The translations under genes and the position numbers were made by a program. Shown here piece after piece: positions 47,905 to 55,930 of a DNA stretch of 64,000 nucleotides (position 1 is the stretch's first letter; the number at the start of each line of letters is the position of its first letter). The stretch is from Achromobacter seleniivolatilans (lineage in GTDB: Bacteria > Pseudomonadota > Gammaproteobacteria > Burkholderiales > Burkholderiaceae_B). Location of the stretch: the NCBI RefSeq assembly GCF_030864005.1, contig NZ_CP132976.1:1674001-1738000 (forward strand). The letters are read 5' to 3'. Below the pieces are notes generated by a model. It searched no databases. It was not told the origin of the DNA and worked only from the letters and a program-made list of their open reading frames with translations.

Positions 47905-49136
47905 CGGGCCGCTCCGTTCAACCTGCGCAAGCTCAGAGCAATCACCACCAGCGCTACCCCGGCACCCGCCCACGCCAGTCCGAATGCACGGCTATAGCCC
48001 AATGCTTGTCCCAGGCCGCCGATCGCAGCGGCTGCGATGGCGTTGGACAGGCTTTCGCAGCACTGCATCACGGTGTAGTCGGTACCCGGCCGGCGCGGTG
48101 ACGCCCAGTTCATGAATAGCGTCCAGACGGTCACGAACATGGCGCCTTCAGCTAGCGATTGCAATGCAAACGCAGCAAAGATCACGCGGTTGTCGCTGAC
48201 TTGCGCCAATTGCAGCCACCACGCGGTTCCCATCAGCAATGTCGCGCCGCACATCGACACCAGCACCGCCCGGCGGTCACCGAACTGCCGTATCAGCGGA
48301 ATACCAATCAGGACGCCGCCCACCGCGTTGGACACCAGATTACTGACCTGCAAGGCGCCCGCCTGCGCCACCGACAGGCCATGGTCGATCAACCACGGCG
48401 ACAACAAGGTAGACACGGCCGTGCCCGAACATTTGAACAAGATCGCGATCAAAATCGCCCAGCCCAGGTCCCGGTGCTCGCGCAGATCACGAAGCCGGAT
48501 GCGTCCGGCCGGGGCCGCCACCGCTTGCCCGTCCGCCGTCTGCGACGGCACGCGGCGCCACCGTTTTCCCAGCAATAAGGGCAGATACAACAGCAGCATC
48601 AGAGCGGCCATCAATTGCACGGCGACTGTCCAGCCCCAATGCTGATGCACCACCAACAAGCCGCCGCCGCCCGCCAGCATGCCACCGATGAATGCCATTA
48701 CCTGGATCGCGTTGGCCGCGCCCGCCGTGCGGCCCCGCATACGCGCCACGGCGTAGGCGTTGGTGACGATATCTTGCGTGGCGCACACCAGGTTCAGCGC
48801 CACCGCCCCTGCCACGCACCAATACAGTTCCGTTGATGGCGGAAAGTAAGACAGCACGATGCACAGGGCGATGGCGAGCCACTGCGTGGCCCCGATCACG
48901 TAGGCATAACTGCGCCGCGCGCACCAGTTCTCGATAGGCCCGGCCCATAGGAACTTCAATGCCCACGGCAAAAACGCCAGACCCGTCAGCCCCACTTCCG
49001 ACACGCTGTGCCCGCCGTCGCGGATCAGCACACCCAGCGCGTTGAAGGCCAGGCCGCCCGGCAGGCCCTGCGCAAAGTACATCAGCCCCAAGGCCACAAA
49101 CTGACTGCGGCGGTCGTGCATTGCTTGCGCCGCCAT
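47901..49136 (-). CDS. MFS permease, YbtX/FptX-like
   Basis: Major facilitator protein of 411 residues with about twelve hydrophobic segments and the AmpG-like start LGLMYFAQGLPGGLAFNALGVLI. FptX (pyochelin import in Pseudomonas) and YbtX (yersiniabactin locus) are of this size and type. It therefore probably moves the siderophore or its iron complex across the inner membrane, in parallel with the ABC pair. The start ATG at 49136 lies 1 base after the receptor stop; an inner ATG five codons later is also possible. Operon position is between receptor and ABC genes. Confidence 0.8.
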   Translation of the reverse strand: MAAQAMHDRRSQFVALGLMYFAQGLPGGLAFNALGVLIRDGGHSVSEVGLTGLAFLPWALKFLWAGPIENWCARRSYAYVIGATQWLAIALCIVLSYFPPSTELYWCVAGAVALNLVCATQDIVTNAYAVARMRGRTAGAANAIQVMAFIGGMLAGGGGLLVVHQHWGWTVAVQLMAALMLLLYLPLLLGKRWRRVPSQTADGQAVAAPAGRIRLRDLREHRDLGWAILIAILFKCSGTAVSTLLSPWLIDHGLSVAQAGALQVSNLVSNAVGGVLIGIPLIRQFGDRRAVLVSMCGATLLMGTAWWLQLAQVSDNRVIFAAFALQSLAEGAMFVTVWTLFMNWASPRRPGTDYTVMQCCESLSNAIAAAAIGGLGQALGYSRAFGLAWAGAGVALVVIALSLRRLNGAAR

Positions 49137-49137
49137 G

Positions 49138-51201
49138 TCAGAAGTCCAGGCCCACACGCAGCCCCACCACGCGGCCGGTACCGGCCACGACCAGATCATT
49201 CAGTGCACGGGTGTAGTAGACGCGGTCCGTCAGGTTCTTGCCGTAGACGCCCACCGTCCAGTGGCGGTCGACGCGATACGTCAGTTGCGCATCCAGCAAG
49301 GTGTAGGCGTCGTTCTTGATCGTCGTTGTGGGATACAGGTTGGACGATGCCTGATGGCGCACGGCCAGCCCCGCTTCCCAACCCGGCGCAAAGCGCCATG
49401 CCGCCGTCACACCGTAGCTTTGGCGCGGCGTGTTGGGGAACTGCTGGCCGGCATAATCCACGCCGCCCGTGCTGTAGTCGTCGTACACGGCTTTGACCAG
49501 ACCGACAAAGGCCGTCAGGTCCACCGAGCGAACTGGGCGCCACGTGCCCGTCAGTTCCATCCCCAGATTGTGGGAACGGCCCGCATTGGTCGTAAGGCTC
49601 TGTCCGCCACTGCCGATCGTCACCACTTGCTGATCGCGCAATTTGGTATAGAACCCGACCGCGCCGACGCTCCAGGATTCGTCCTGACCCTGCAAGCGGT
49701 AGCCCAGCTCGGCGTAGTTGCCGTATTCAGGTTGATAAGCGTCCGCCGCCGATGCGCGGTCTGTCGCAAACTGGTTAAAGCCCGACGCCTTGTAGCCTCG
49801 GGCCACCGTTGCCCACGCAAACTGCTGTTCATCGGGGCGGTATTCGACCGTCAGGCGTGGCAGCAGCACGGTGTCGTGCGTCTTGGTGTTCAGTGTCTCG
49901 ACTGAGCGATACGGCCCGCTGCTTTGCGTGCTGCTCCAATCCATGCGGCGTTCGTCGCGCTCTACGCGCAAGGCTCCCGCCACTCGCCACCTGGGGTTGA
50001 AGCGCCAGCCCATTTCACCGAATATCGCCGCAGTCGATCCCTTGATACGGGCCGACGTCACGCTGCTAAAGACACCGGGCATCTCGAATGTATAGGGCGA
50101 ATCGCGCCGGATCTTTGATGCGTAGATACCCCCCATCCAGTCCAGCCCAACGTCCCCAGCGGGTGTGTGCGACAGACGGGCTTCGCCGCTGTACTGCTCG
50201 GTGGATGCGTTAAAGCCGCTGGGTCCGTTAAACACGGATTCCGGCAGCCAGTAATCCCAATCGACGCGGCTTGCCCCCAAGTTGACCGCCAGACGGTTGC
50301 CGTTGGCGAACGCCCGGTCATACGAACCCGTCACCAGCGTGTAGGACAAGTCATTCTGCCCGGCATCGCCATTGGCAGAACGATGGTCATCGGCCAGATT
50401 GCGGGTCGTGAAGAAGTCGTTACCGCCCTTGGTGTTCACGCCGTGCACGCCCAGCCGCCATTGTCCGCCCGCGTCGTCCACATGCAGGAACTTGATCCGG
50501 CCAAAGCGGCTGCGCCAGCCTCCCGTGTTGTCACGGTCCAGCGCGTCGTTCTTGATATAGCCGTCTGCGTTTTCCGCGCCGCCCGCGATACGGATCGCAG
50601 TGCGGTCAGACAAAGGAATATCCATCGCCGCCGTTTCACGGCGGCGGTTGCCGGTAGCGTATTCCAGCTGTGCATTGCCGCCGAACTCAAAACCCGGGTC
50701 ACGGGTGCGCAACGCGACCAGTCCGCCCATGCTGTTCTGGCCGTACAGCGTGCTTTGCGGACCGCGCAGCACTTCAATCTGTTCGAGATCGAACAACTGC
50801 CCCAATGTGGTGATCGTCATGGGCACGCCGTCGATCAGCGCGCTCGTGCTGGTGCTGTCGGATTCGTCATCGGAGAATCCCAGTCCGCGAATCGTGATGC
50901 TGGGCGTGTTCTGCGTGAAGCTGGTGAAGTACACATTGGGCGACCGGAACGCCACGTCGAACAGGCCGTCCAGCCCGTCGCGTTCAACGGCCAACCCGTC
51001 GATGACGGTGACGCTTGCGGGCGTCACCTGTTCAGCCGTGCCCTGTTTGGTGGCGGTTACGACCACGGGCGCCAGCTTGACGGCGTCGGCATCCGGCGCC
51101 GCCTGGCCGCTGGCAGGTGGTTCGGCGGCACGCAAGGACATCGGCGCGGCCAGCGCCAGGGACAGGCTTAAGGCCAGAGAGGTACGGGTAGGAAGAGGCA
51201 T
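49138..51201 (-). CDS. TonB-dependent siderophore receptor
   Basis: Outer-membrane receptor of 687 residues with a signal peptide (LALSLSLALAAPMSLRAA). The TonB-box region (PVVVTATKQG) is followed by a plug domain (SITIRGLGFSDDES, LIDGVPMT, IEVLRGPQSTLYGQNSMGG). A 22-strand-type barrel ends in the typical terminal Phe (VVGLRVGLDF). It imports a ferric siderophore using TonB energy. Gene order and partners resemble FyuA/FptA loci, though the ligand is unproven. The ATG at 51201 was chosen over a TTG at 51213; neither has a clear Shine-Dalgarno. The promoter carries a Fur-like site and direct repeats. Confidence 0.9.
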   Translation of the reverse strand: MPLPTRTSLALSLSLALAAPMSLRAAEPPASGQAAPDADAVKLAPVVVTATKQGTAEQVTPASVTVIDGLAVERDGLDGLFDVAFRSPNVYFTSFTQNTPSITIRGLGFSDDESDSTSTSALIDGVPMTITTLGQLFDLEQIEVLRGPQSTLYGQNSMGGLVALRTRDPGFEFGGNAQLEYATGNRRRETAAMDIPLSDRTAIRIAGGAENADGYIKNDALDRDNTGGWRSRFGRIKFLHVDDAGGQWRLGVHGVNTKGGNDFFTTRNLADDHRSANGDAGQNDLSYTLVTGSYDRAFANGNRLAVNLGASRVDWDYWLPESVFNGPSGFNASTEQYSGEARLSHTPAGDVGLDWMGGIYASKIRRDSPYTFEMPGVFSSVTSARIKGSTAAIFGEMGWRFNPRWRVAGALRVERDERRMDWSSTQSSGPYRSVETLNTKTHDTVLLPRLTVEYRPDEQQFAWATVARGYKASGFNQFATDRASAADAYQPEYGNYAELGYRLQGQDESWSVGAVGFYTKLRDQQVVTIGSGGQSLTTNAGRSHNLGMELTGTWRPVRSVDLTAFVGLVKAVYDDYSTGGVDYAGQQFPNTPRQSYGVTAAWRFAPGWEAGLAVRHQASSNLYPTTTIKNDAYTLLDAQLTYRVDRHWTVGVYGKNLTDRVYYTRALNDLVVAGTGRVVGLRVGLDF

Positions 51202-51237
51202 GAGATCGCACAAGGAGTCGGAAGAAATCCCCTATAC

Positions 51238-51256
51238 AATATCGATTCTCATTAAC
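51238..51256 (-). promoter_or_regulatory. Fur-like box upstream of the receptor gene
   Basis: Read on the minus strand, AATGAGAATCGATAT matches 12 of 15 positions of the central part of the Fur consensus (AATGATAATCATTAT). It sits between the divergent receptor and AraC-regulator genes, consistent with iron repression. Confidence 0.6.
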
Positions 51257-51261
51257 AATTA

Positions 51262-51303
51262 CTGCCCGCATCGGCAGTATTCCTGCCCGGATCGGGAGCA
51301 TTT
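51262..51303. promoter_or_regulatory. Two 21-bp direct repeats, candidate AraC-regulator binding sites
   Basis: Units at 51262-51282 and 51283-51303 agree at about 18 of 21 positions and share the core CTGCCCG-N-ATCGG-N-AG-N-ATT. The first unit is also an inverted repeat (CTGCC...GGCAG). They end 3 bases before the regulator ATG and lie next to the Fur-like site. YbtA/PchR-type regulators bind repeats near their receptor promoters. Confidence 0.65.
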
Positions 51304-51306
51304 GCC

Positions 51307-52233
51307 ATGGGCCTGCCGTTAGTCGACCTTGCCGGGCACGTGCCCGACGATCCCCATGCCCGGCCCGAGCTCTGGCCCACCGTGCCTCAACCCAGCGCGG
51401 TCTACCAGACCCGCCACGGTCTCACCGCCTTTGCCAGCCACAGCCGCTACGACCAGCCCGTTCATTGCATGATCTGCGATTCGGACCGGCGGCTGCTGCT
51501 GTCAATCTGGCCCAAGGGCGGCATGGATGTCGCCGTGGACGGCCACAAGCTCCCCTTGCAAGAACGCCATTTGCTGTGCGGCACTTTAGCCGCGGAGCCT
51601 TGGCATACCCACATGCAAGGCGAGATGCCGCATGTTGGCCTGCTGGTGTCCCCCGCCCTGCTCCGCCAGATCGCCGGCGACGACGGCGACGCCATGGCCT
51701 GCGACCTGGAACGCGGCATAGGGCTGTGGATCAAGCCGGGCGACGTGCGCCTGCTGCATGCGGCACAAGAACTGGACCACGCGTTGCTGGGCGTCGCCAG
51801 TTCGCCCCTGCTGCGTGAAGCCAAGAGCTTGGAGTTTTTGATTCAGGTGTTGCGCACGCGCGGCCCCGCCCGGTCCGAAGGCGCGCTGACCCCGCCATCT
51901 ACTGTGCGCCGTGGCGACCAGGAACGCCTGAGTCATGCCCGCGATCTGCTCCTGGCCGATCTGGCGCAACCGCCTTCCATCGCCGATCTGGCTCGCCAAT
52001 GCGGCATGAACACCTTCAAATTGAAGCAGGCGTTCAAGCAGCACTTCGGCCTGCCCGTACACGCGCTATATCAACAAGAACGCATGCGCGCCGCTTGGGA
52101 CCTGATTGCCACCGACGGCCTGAGCGTGTCGCAGGCAGGCGTGAAGCTGGGCTACACCAACATGAGCCATTTCTCCAGCGCCTTCAAACGCATGCACGAC
52201 GTACTGCCAAATCAGGTCAAGCGCGGGGGCTAA
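51307..52233 (+). CDS. AraC-family regulator, PchR/YbtA-like
   Basis: Regulator of 308 residues with an N-terminal ligand-sensing domain and a C-terminal double helix-turn-helix (PSIADLARQCGMNTFKLKQAF, then LSVSQAGVKLGYTNMSHFSSAFKRMHDVLPNQV). In the family, PchR and YbtA respond to the intracellular ferri-siderophore and activate the receptor and transport genes. Its position, divergent from the receptor with repeats in the 105-base gap, supports that role here. The ATG at 51307 is directly preceded by the second repeat, so binding there could block its own expression (autoregulation inferred). Confidence 0.88.
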   Translation: MGLPLVDLAGHVPDDPHARPELWPTVPQPSAVYQTRHGLTAFASHSRYDQPVHCMICDSDRRLLLSIWPKGGMDVAVDGHKLPLQERHLLCGTLAAEPWHTHMQGEMPHVGLLVSPALLRQIAGDDGDAMACDLERGIGLWIKPGDVRLLHAAQELDHALLGVASSPLLREAKSLEFLIQVLRTRGPARSEGALTPPSTVRRGDQERLSHARDLLLADLAQPPSIADLARQCGMNTFKLKQAFKQHFGLPVHALYQQERMRAAWDLIATDGLSVSQAGVKLGYTNMSHFSSAFKRMHDVLPNQVKRGG

Positions 52234-52294
52234 GGACAGGCATGCCGCTGCGTCCTGTAGTATCTTGCCGACCGCAAAAATGGGAAAAGACGGC

Positions 52295-52777
52295 ATGAAA
52301 TATCCGCAACCAACGCAGACGTCAGAACTCAACCAACAAGAACGAAATAGCGCGCTCTCCGAAGGCAGAACTCCCACCGGTGGCTTTGCCGCAATGGTGC
52401 CCGAGCTGGATGTCACCAATCTGGACGCCAGTCTTGCCTTCTGGTGCGAACTACTTGGGTTCGAGATCGCCTATGCGCGGCGCGAGGCTGGTTTCGCCTA
52501 TCTTGAGCGCGGCCCGTTGCAGATCATGCTGTGCGAAATCAACGATAGCTGGGAAACCGGCCCGCTTGAACGGCCCTTTGGAAGAGGCATCAATTTCCAG
52601 ATGCAGGTGCCCAGCGTGGAATCTATAACCACGGCCTTGGCCAACGCGAATTGGCCGCTTTTTCGTCCCATCGAGGAAAAGCGCTACCGAGTGGGATCGG
52701 GCTGGTCCTTATGCAAGGAATTCCTGGTGCAAGATCCAGACGGCTATCTGTTGAGATTTGCCGCCGATCTTGCATAG
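52295..52777 (+). CDS. Glyoxalase/bleomycin-resistance-fold protein
   Basis: Vicinal-oxygen-chelate-fold protein of about 160 residues. The core runs from MVPELDVTNLDASLAFWCELLGFEIAY to VQDPDGYLLRFAADL and resembles small bleomycin-resistance or lactoylglutathione-lyase-like proteins, including the C-terminal metal-ligand-like Glu in CKEFLVQDPDG. The first 35 or so residues look disordered and lie outside the fold. The start at 52295 follows GGGAAAAG; an ATG at 52394 would give only the fold. It converges on the radical SAM gene. Substrate is unknown. Confidence 0.75.
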   Translation: MKYPQPTQTSELNQQERNSALSEGRTPTGGFAAMVPELDVTNLDASLAFWCELLGFEIAYARREAGFAYLERGPLQIMLCEINDSWETGPLERPFGRGINFQMQVPSVESITTALANANWPLFRPIEEKRYRVGSGWSLCKEFLVQDPDGYLLRFAADLA

Positions 52778-52784
52778 CCGGTTG

Positions 52785-52800
52785 CGCCGAGTCATCGGCG
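52785..52800. terminator. Small hairpin between convergent genes
   Basis: CGCCGA and TCGGCG form a perfect 6-bp stem with a 4-base loop in the 36-base gap between the glyoxalase-fold and radical SAM genes. No U-run follows on either strand. Confidence 0.3.
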
Positions 52801-52813
52801 GCCCTGCCCCGCG

Positions 52814-54727
52814 CTACCCGCGTTGCGTCAGCGCACGGCTGATGCGGTTGCGCGCCACGGTCGTGCGCGGCACCTTGAACGGAAACCAGCTGCGCACGTC
52901 TTCTTCCAGGCCGATGCCGTGCATGTAGTTGTAGATGGCTTTCTTCAGCCCCTTGCCCAAGGCGTCATGATCGACGCCCGTCGGGTCATGGAAACCAATG
53001 TCGTTCTTGGCAAACGTGACGTCAGGCAGAGGCTGTAGCGTCACGCCGTATTCCTCCGGGTTCTTTCCTACCGGTGAATGCACCGTACAGGCAAAGCGGT
53101 GGAAAAATCCGCTTTGAATGCAGTCGTTCTCAAACAGTTGCCGCACGTACTCCAATGCGTCCACGGTGTCCTGCACCGTTTGCGTGGGAAAGCCGTACAT
53201 CAGGTACGCATGCACCAGCACGCCAGCATCAGTGAAGGCGCGCGTCACCCTTGCCACCTGGTCGATCGACACGCCCTTTTTCATCAGATTCAGCAGCCGG
53301 TCCGACGCGACTTCCAGCCCGCCAGACACCGCGATACAGCCGCTATCGGCCAGCAGTTCGCACAATTCTGGCGTGAAGGTCTTTTCGAAGCGGATATTTC
53401 CCCACCAGGAAATGCCCGCATTGCGGTCGATCAGCTCGGTTGCCAGCGCTTTGAGCGACTTGGGCGGCGCGGCTTCGTCCACAAAGTGAAATCCCGTCTG
53501 CCCAGTCTCGCGCACAATGGTTTCGATCCGGTCTGCCAGCACCGTGGCGGACGCGCCCTCGTAGCGGCCGATATAGTCCAGGCTGACGTCACAGAAACTG
53601 CATTTCTTCCAATAGCAGCCATGCGCCACGGTCAGCTTGTTCCAGCGTCCGTCGCTCCATAGACGGTGCATCGGGTTCAGCATGTCCAGCAGCGACAGGT
53701 AGCGGTCCAGCGGCAGGCCGTCCCAAGTCGGCGTGCCCACGTCCGCAAATGCCACGTCGGGTTCAACCATGTTCACGTAGCGCACTGCGCCGGTGTCCGC
53801 ATCACGCAGGAACGTGCGCACCAGACGCTGGCGTGACCGCTTGCCTTGCACATGGTCCAGCAGCGCCAGCAAGGGCCGCTCGCCCGCATCCAGCGTCACA
53901 AAGTCAAAATAATCGAACACGCGCGGGTCTTTCAGTTCACGCAGTTCGGTGTTGACGAAACCGCCGCCCAGTACCGTGATGATGCTGGGATCTTGCGCTT
54001 TGATGGCCTGGGCAATACGGAAGGCGGCATAAACGGCGCCCGGAAACGGCACCGAAATCAACACCATCGTGGGCGTGTGACGCTCCAGCGCTTCCAGGGT
54101 CAAGCCGCGCAGCGTGTCGTCCACCAGGTTCAAAGGCGCCGCCAACGCTTGGGCCAGGGGGTCGAACGTAGGCTGGCTGCCAGCCAGCGATTCGGCATAA
54201 CGCACGAACTCGAACCGCGAATCTACGCCGTCTCGCAGCACGTCGGCCAGATCATTCAGATACAGGGTCGCCAAATGCTTGGCGCGATCGTGCAACCCCA
54301 ACGCGCCAAACGCCCAACCCAGCGGATCACCGCCCTCTTCGTCCATGTACACGTCCAGCGTACTGAAGCGCGGCCCTTCGGGCAGGAAATTGCGGCTGAC
54401 AATACGGTGCGCCAGCGTGGGGTCACGGCCTTGCAGGAAAGCGATTGCCGGTTCAATGGTGGCCAGATAGCGCGGCTGCATCGCCACGAAAGCCTGGATG
54501 GCAGGCGTATGTTTCTTTAACGGCAGCGCGTCGACCTTTTCCCCCACGGCACGCAAACCATCAGCCGACAGCAGCCGCAGCACGAGCGCAAGTGCCAGAT
54601 CTTCCTGAAACGACGTCACCCCGCAAGACCGCAAAAAGCCGGTCAAGTAGGCGGTGGACGGATAAGGAGTATTCAGCTGCGTCATCGGCGGAATGACGGA
54701 CAGCACACGTAAAGGCAAGGAGGACAT
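52814..54727 (-). CDS. B12-binding-type radical SAM protein with CX4CX2C motif
   Basis: Radical SAM enzyme of 637 residues. An N-terminal Rossmann-like, B12-binding-type domain (RVLSVIPPMTQLNTPYPSTAYL, TMVLISVPFPGAVYAAFRIAQAIK, VLGGGFV) lacks an obvious DxHxxG cobalamin motif. The radical SAM domain has HGCYWKKCSFCDVSLDYIG, so the cluster cysteines are spaced C-x4-C-x2-C instead of the usual C-x3-C-x2-C. The substrate is unknown; relatives act as methyltransferases or in lipid and cofactor modification. The ATG at 54727 (MSSLPLRVLS) starts the conserved region; an open extension upstream is unlikely to be coding. No partner gene is obvious. Confidence 0.8.
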   Translation of the reverse strand: MSSLPLRVLSVIPPMTQLNTPYPSTAYLTGFLRSCGVTSFQEDLALALVLRLLSADGLRAVGEKVDALPLKKHTPAIQAFVAMQPRYLATIEPAIAFLQGRDPTLAHRIVSRNFLPEGPRFSTLDVYMDEEGGDPLGWAFGALGLHDRAKHLATLYLNDLADVLRDGVDSRFEFVRYAESLAGSQPTFDPLAQALAAPLNLVDDTLRGLTLEALERHTPTMVLISVPFPGAVYAAFRIAQAIKAQDPSIITVLGGGFVNTELRELKDPRVFDYFDFVTLDAGERPLLALLDHVQGKRSRQRLVRTFLRDADTGAVRYVNMVEPDVAFADVGTPTWDGLPLDRYLSLLDMLNPMHRLWSDGRWNKLTVAHGCYWKKCSFCDVSLDYIGRYEGASATVLADRIETIVRETGQTGFHFVDEAAPPKSLKALATELIDRNAGISWWGNIRFEKTFTPELCELLADSGCIAVSGGLEVASDRLLNLMKKGVSIDQVARVTRAFTDAGVLVHAYLMYGFPTQTVQDTVDALEYVRQLFENDCIQSGFFHRFACTVHSPVGKNPEEYGVTLQPLPDVTFAKNDIGFHDPTGVDHDALGKGLKKAIYNYMHGIGLEEDVRSWFPFKVPRTTVARNRISRALTQRG

Positions 54728-55055
54728 GAGGCACGGCAAGGCTGCCGCCAAAGCAAGGATCGCCGCAATTATAGGCAGCAAGGCGATGGCGGCCCGTTCC
54801 AGCTGCCTTTTATCCCCAAGATTGCGATCTGTCCCCAGGGCCCGCGGGCCGCTGCGGGCGTATGATTTCACGGATGGGTGGAATCCCGCTATGGCAATGG
54901 CCGGTATTCCATCGCCACCTCCACGTATGGTTGCTTAACATCGATCATCCCGCACAGTCAGCGGATGGTCGTGAAGGTGTTGCGCCATGGATCACTTTCT
55001 GTCCGCTGTTTGCGCAGGCGGCCCAGACTCCCGGGGGGCTTGGACTACCGCTCCG
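54728..55055. other. 328-base intergenic region
   Basis: Lies between the radical SAM start and the methyltransferase stop, both on the minus strand, so it contains the radical SAM promoter. No convincing gene, riboswitch or strong hairpin was seen. Confidence 0.5.
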
Positions 55056-55904
55056 TCACCGGCGGGTAACGACGATCTCAAGATACTCACTGGGCACGAC
55101 CACTCCGGCATCCCCGGAACGATTAAAGCGGTCAATCTGCGCCAAGATATCGCTGGTCAGGACGGCTTGCGCCGCCGGGTCCAGCGCGCCAAACGCCTTA
55201 AGCAGCGGGCCGTAGTACGTTTTGAACACTTGCAGCCAGTGCTCGGGCGAACGGTAGCGGAACACGAAATGCCGGATTTCGGTCTTGATCGAAGACGCAT
55301 GCGGCCCGAACATTTCTTCGATACGCGCGGGGGTGCCCCACAAAGCGGGCGACTTGACGCCAGCGGGCGGCGGCAGGTGTTTGCCTATCGTCTTGAAAAT
55401 ATGGCCGATGAAACTATCCGGCGTCCAATTGGCCAGTCCAATCTTGCCGCCTGGGCGGCACACGCGGATCAATTCAGCGGCCGCCTTGTCCTGGTCGGGC
55501 GTGAACATCACGCCGAACGTCGAGACGACAGCATCAAAGCTCGCATCCTTGAATGGCAGCGCTTCGGCATCGGCCTCTTGAAACTCTATCGTCAACCGTT
55601 CCGCCGCTGCGCGTTCCCGAGCCCGTCCCAGCAGCGCGGGCACGTAGTCGGTCGCCACAACGTCGCAGCAGCGGCGCGCCGCCGCCAGCGACACATTGCC
55701 GTTGCCGGCGGCAACATCAAGCACCTTTTGGCCAGCACGGACATCAAGCGATTCGCACAGCTGTTCTCCAACAATTTGCAGCGTGGTTCCAACAACGGCA
55801 TAGTCCCCGGAAGCCCAGGTGCCTTGCTGGCGTGTCTTCAATGCGGCCAGGTCTGGCTGGCCGCTTGCCTGCGCAGGACTGGTTGCAACGGTCGATATGG
55901 ACAT
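55056..55904 (-). CDS. Class I SAM-dependent methyltransferase
   Basis: Cytoplasmic methyltransferase of 282 residues. Motif I is VLDVAAGNGNVSLAAARR; the second acidic strand end is VVATDYVPALL. A DAEALPF motif is followed by FDAVVSTFGVMFTPDQ and the post-motif block RVCRPGGKIGLANWTP, as in UbiE/COQ5-like small-molecule methyltransferases. The substrate is unknown. The ATG at 55904 follows GGAGAC at good spacing. It is divergent from the BTAD-type regulator with only 26 bases between the starts, so the regulator may control it. Confidence 0.85.
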   Translation of the reverse strand: MSISTVATSPAQASGQPDLAALKTRQQGTWASGDYAVVGTTLQIVGEQLCESLDVRAGQKVLDVAAGNGNVSLAAARRCCDVVATDYVPALLGRARERAAAERLTIEFQEADAEALPFKDASFDAVVSTFGVMFTPDQDKAAAELIRVCRPGGKIGLANWTPDSFIGHIFKTIGKHLPPPAGVKSPALWGTPARIEEMFGPHASSIKTEIRHFVFRYRSPEHWLQVFKTYYGPLLKAFGALDPAAQAVLTSDILAQIDRFNRSGDAGVVVPSEYLEIVVTRR

Positions 55905-55930
55905 GGTCTGTCTCCATTAAAACGGTGTGA

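Noticed and set aside
54693..54938. Plus-strand open frame upstream of the radical SAM gene
   Set aside because: Overlaps the start of a well-supported gene on the other strand, has no ribosome-binding site and no protein-like pattern.
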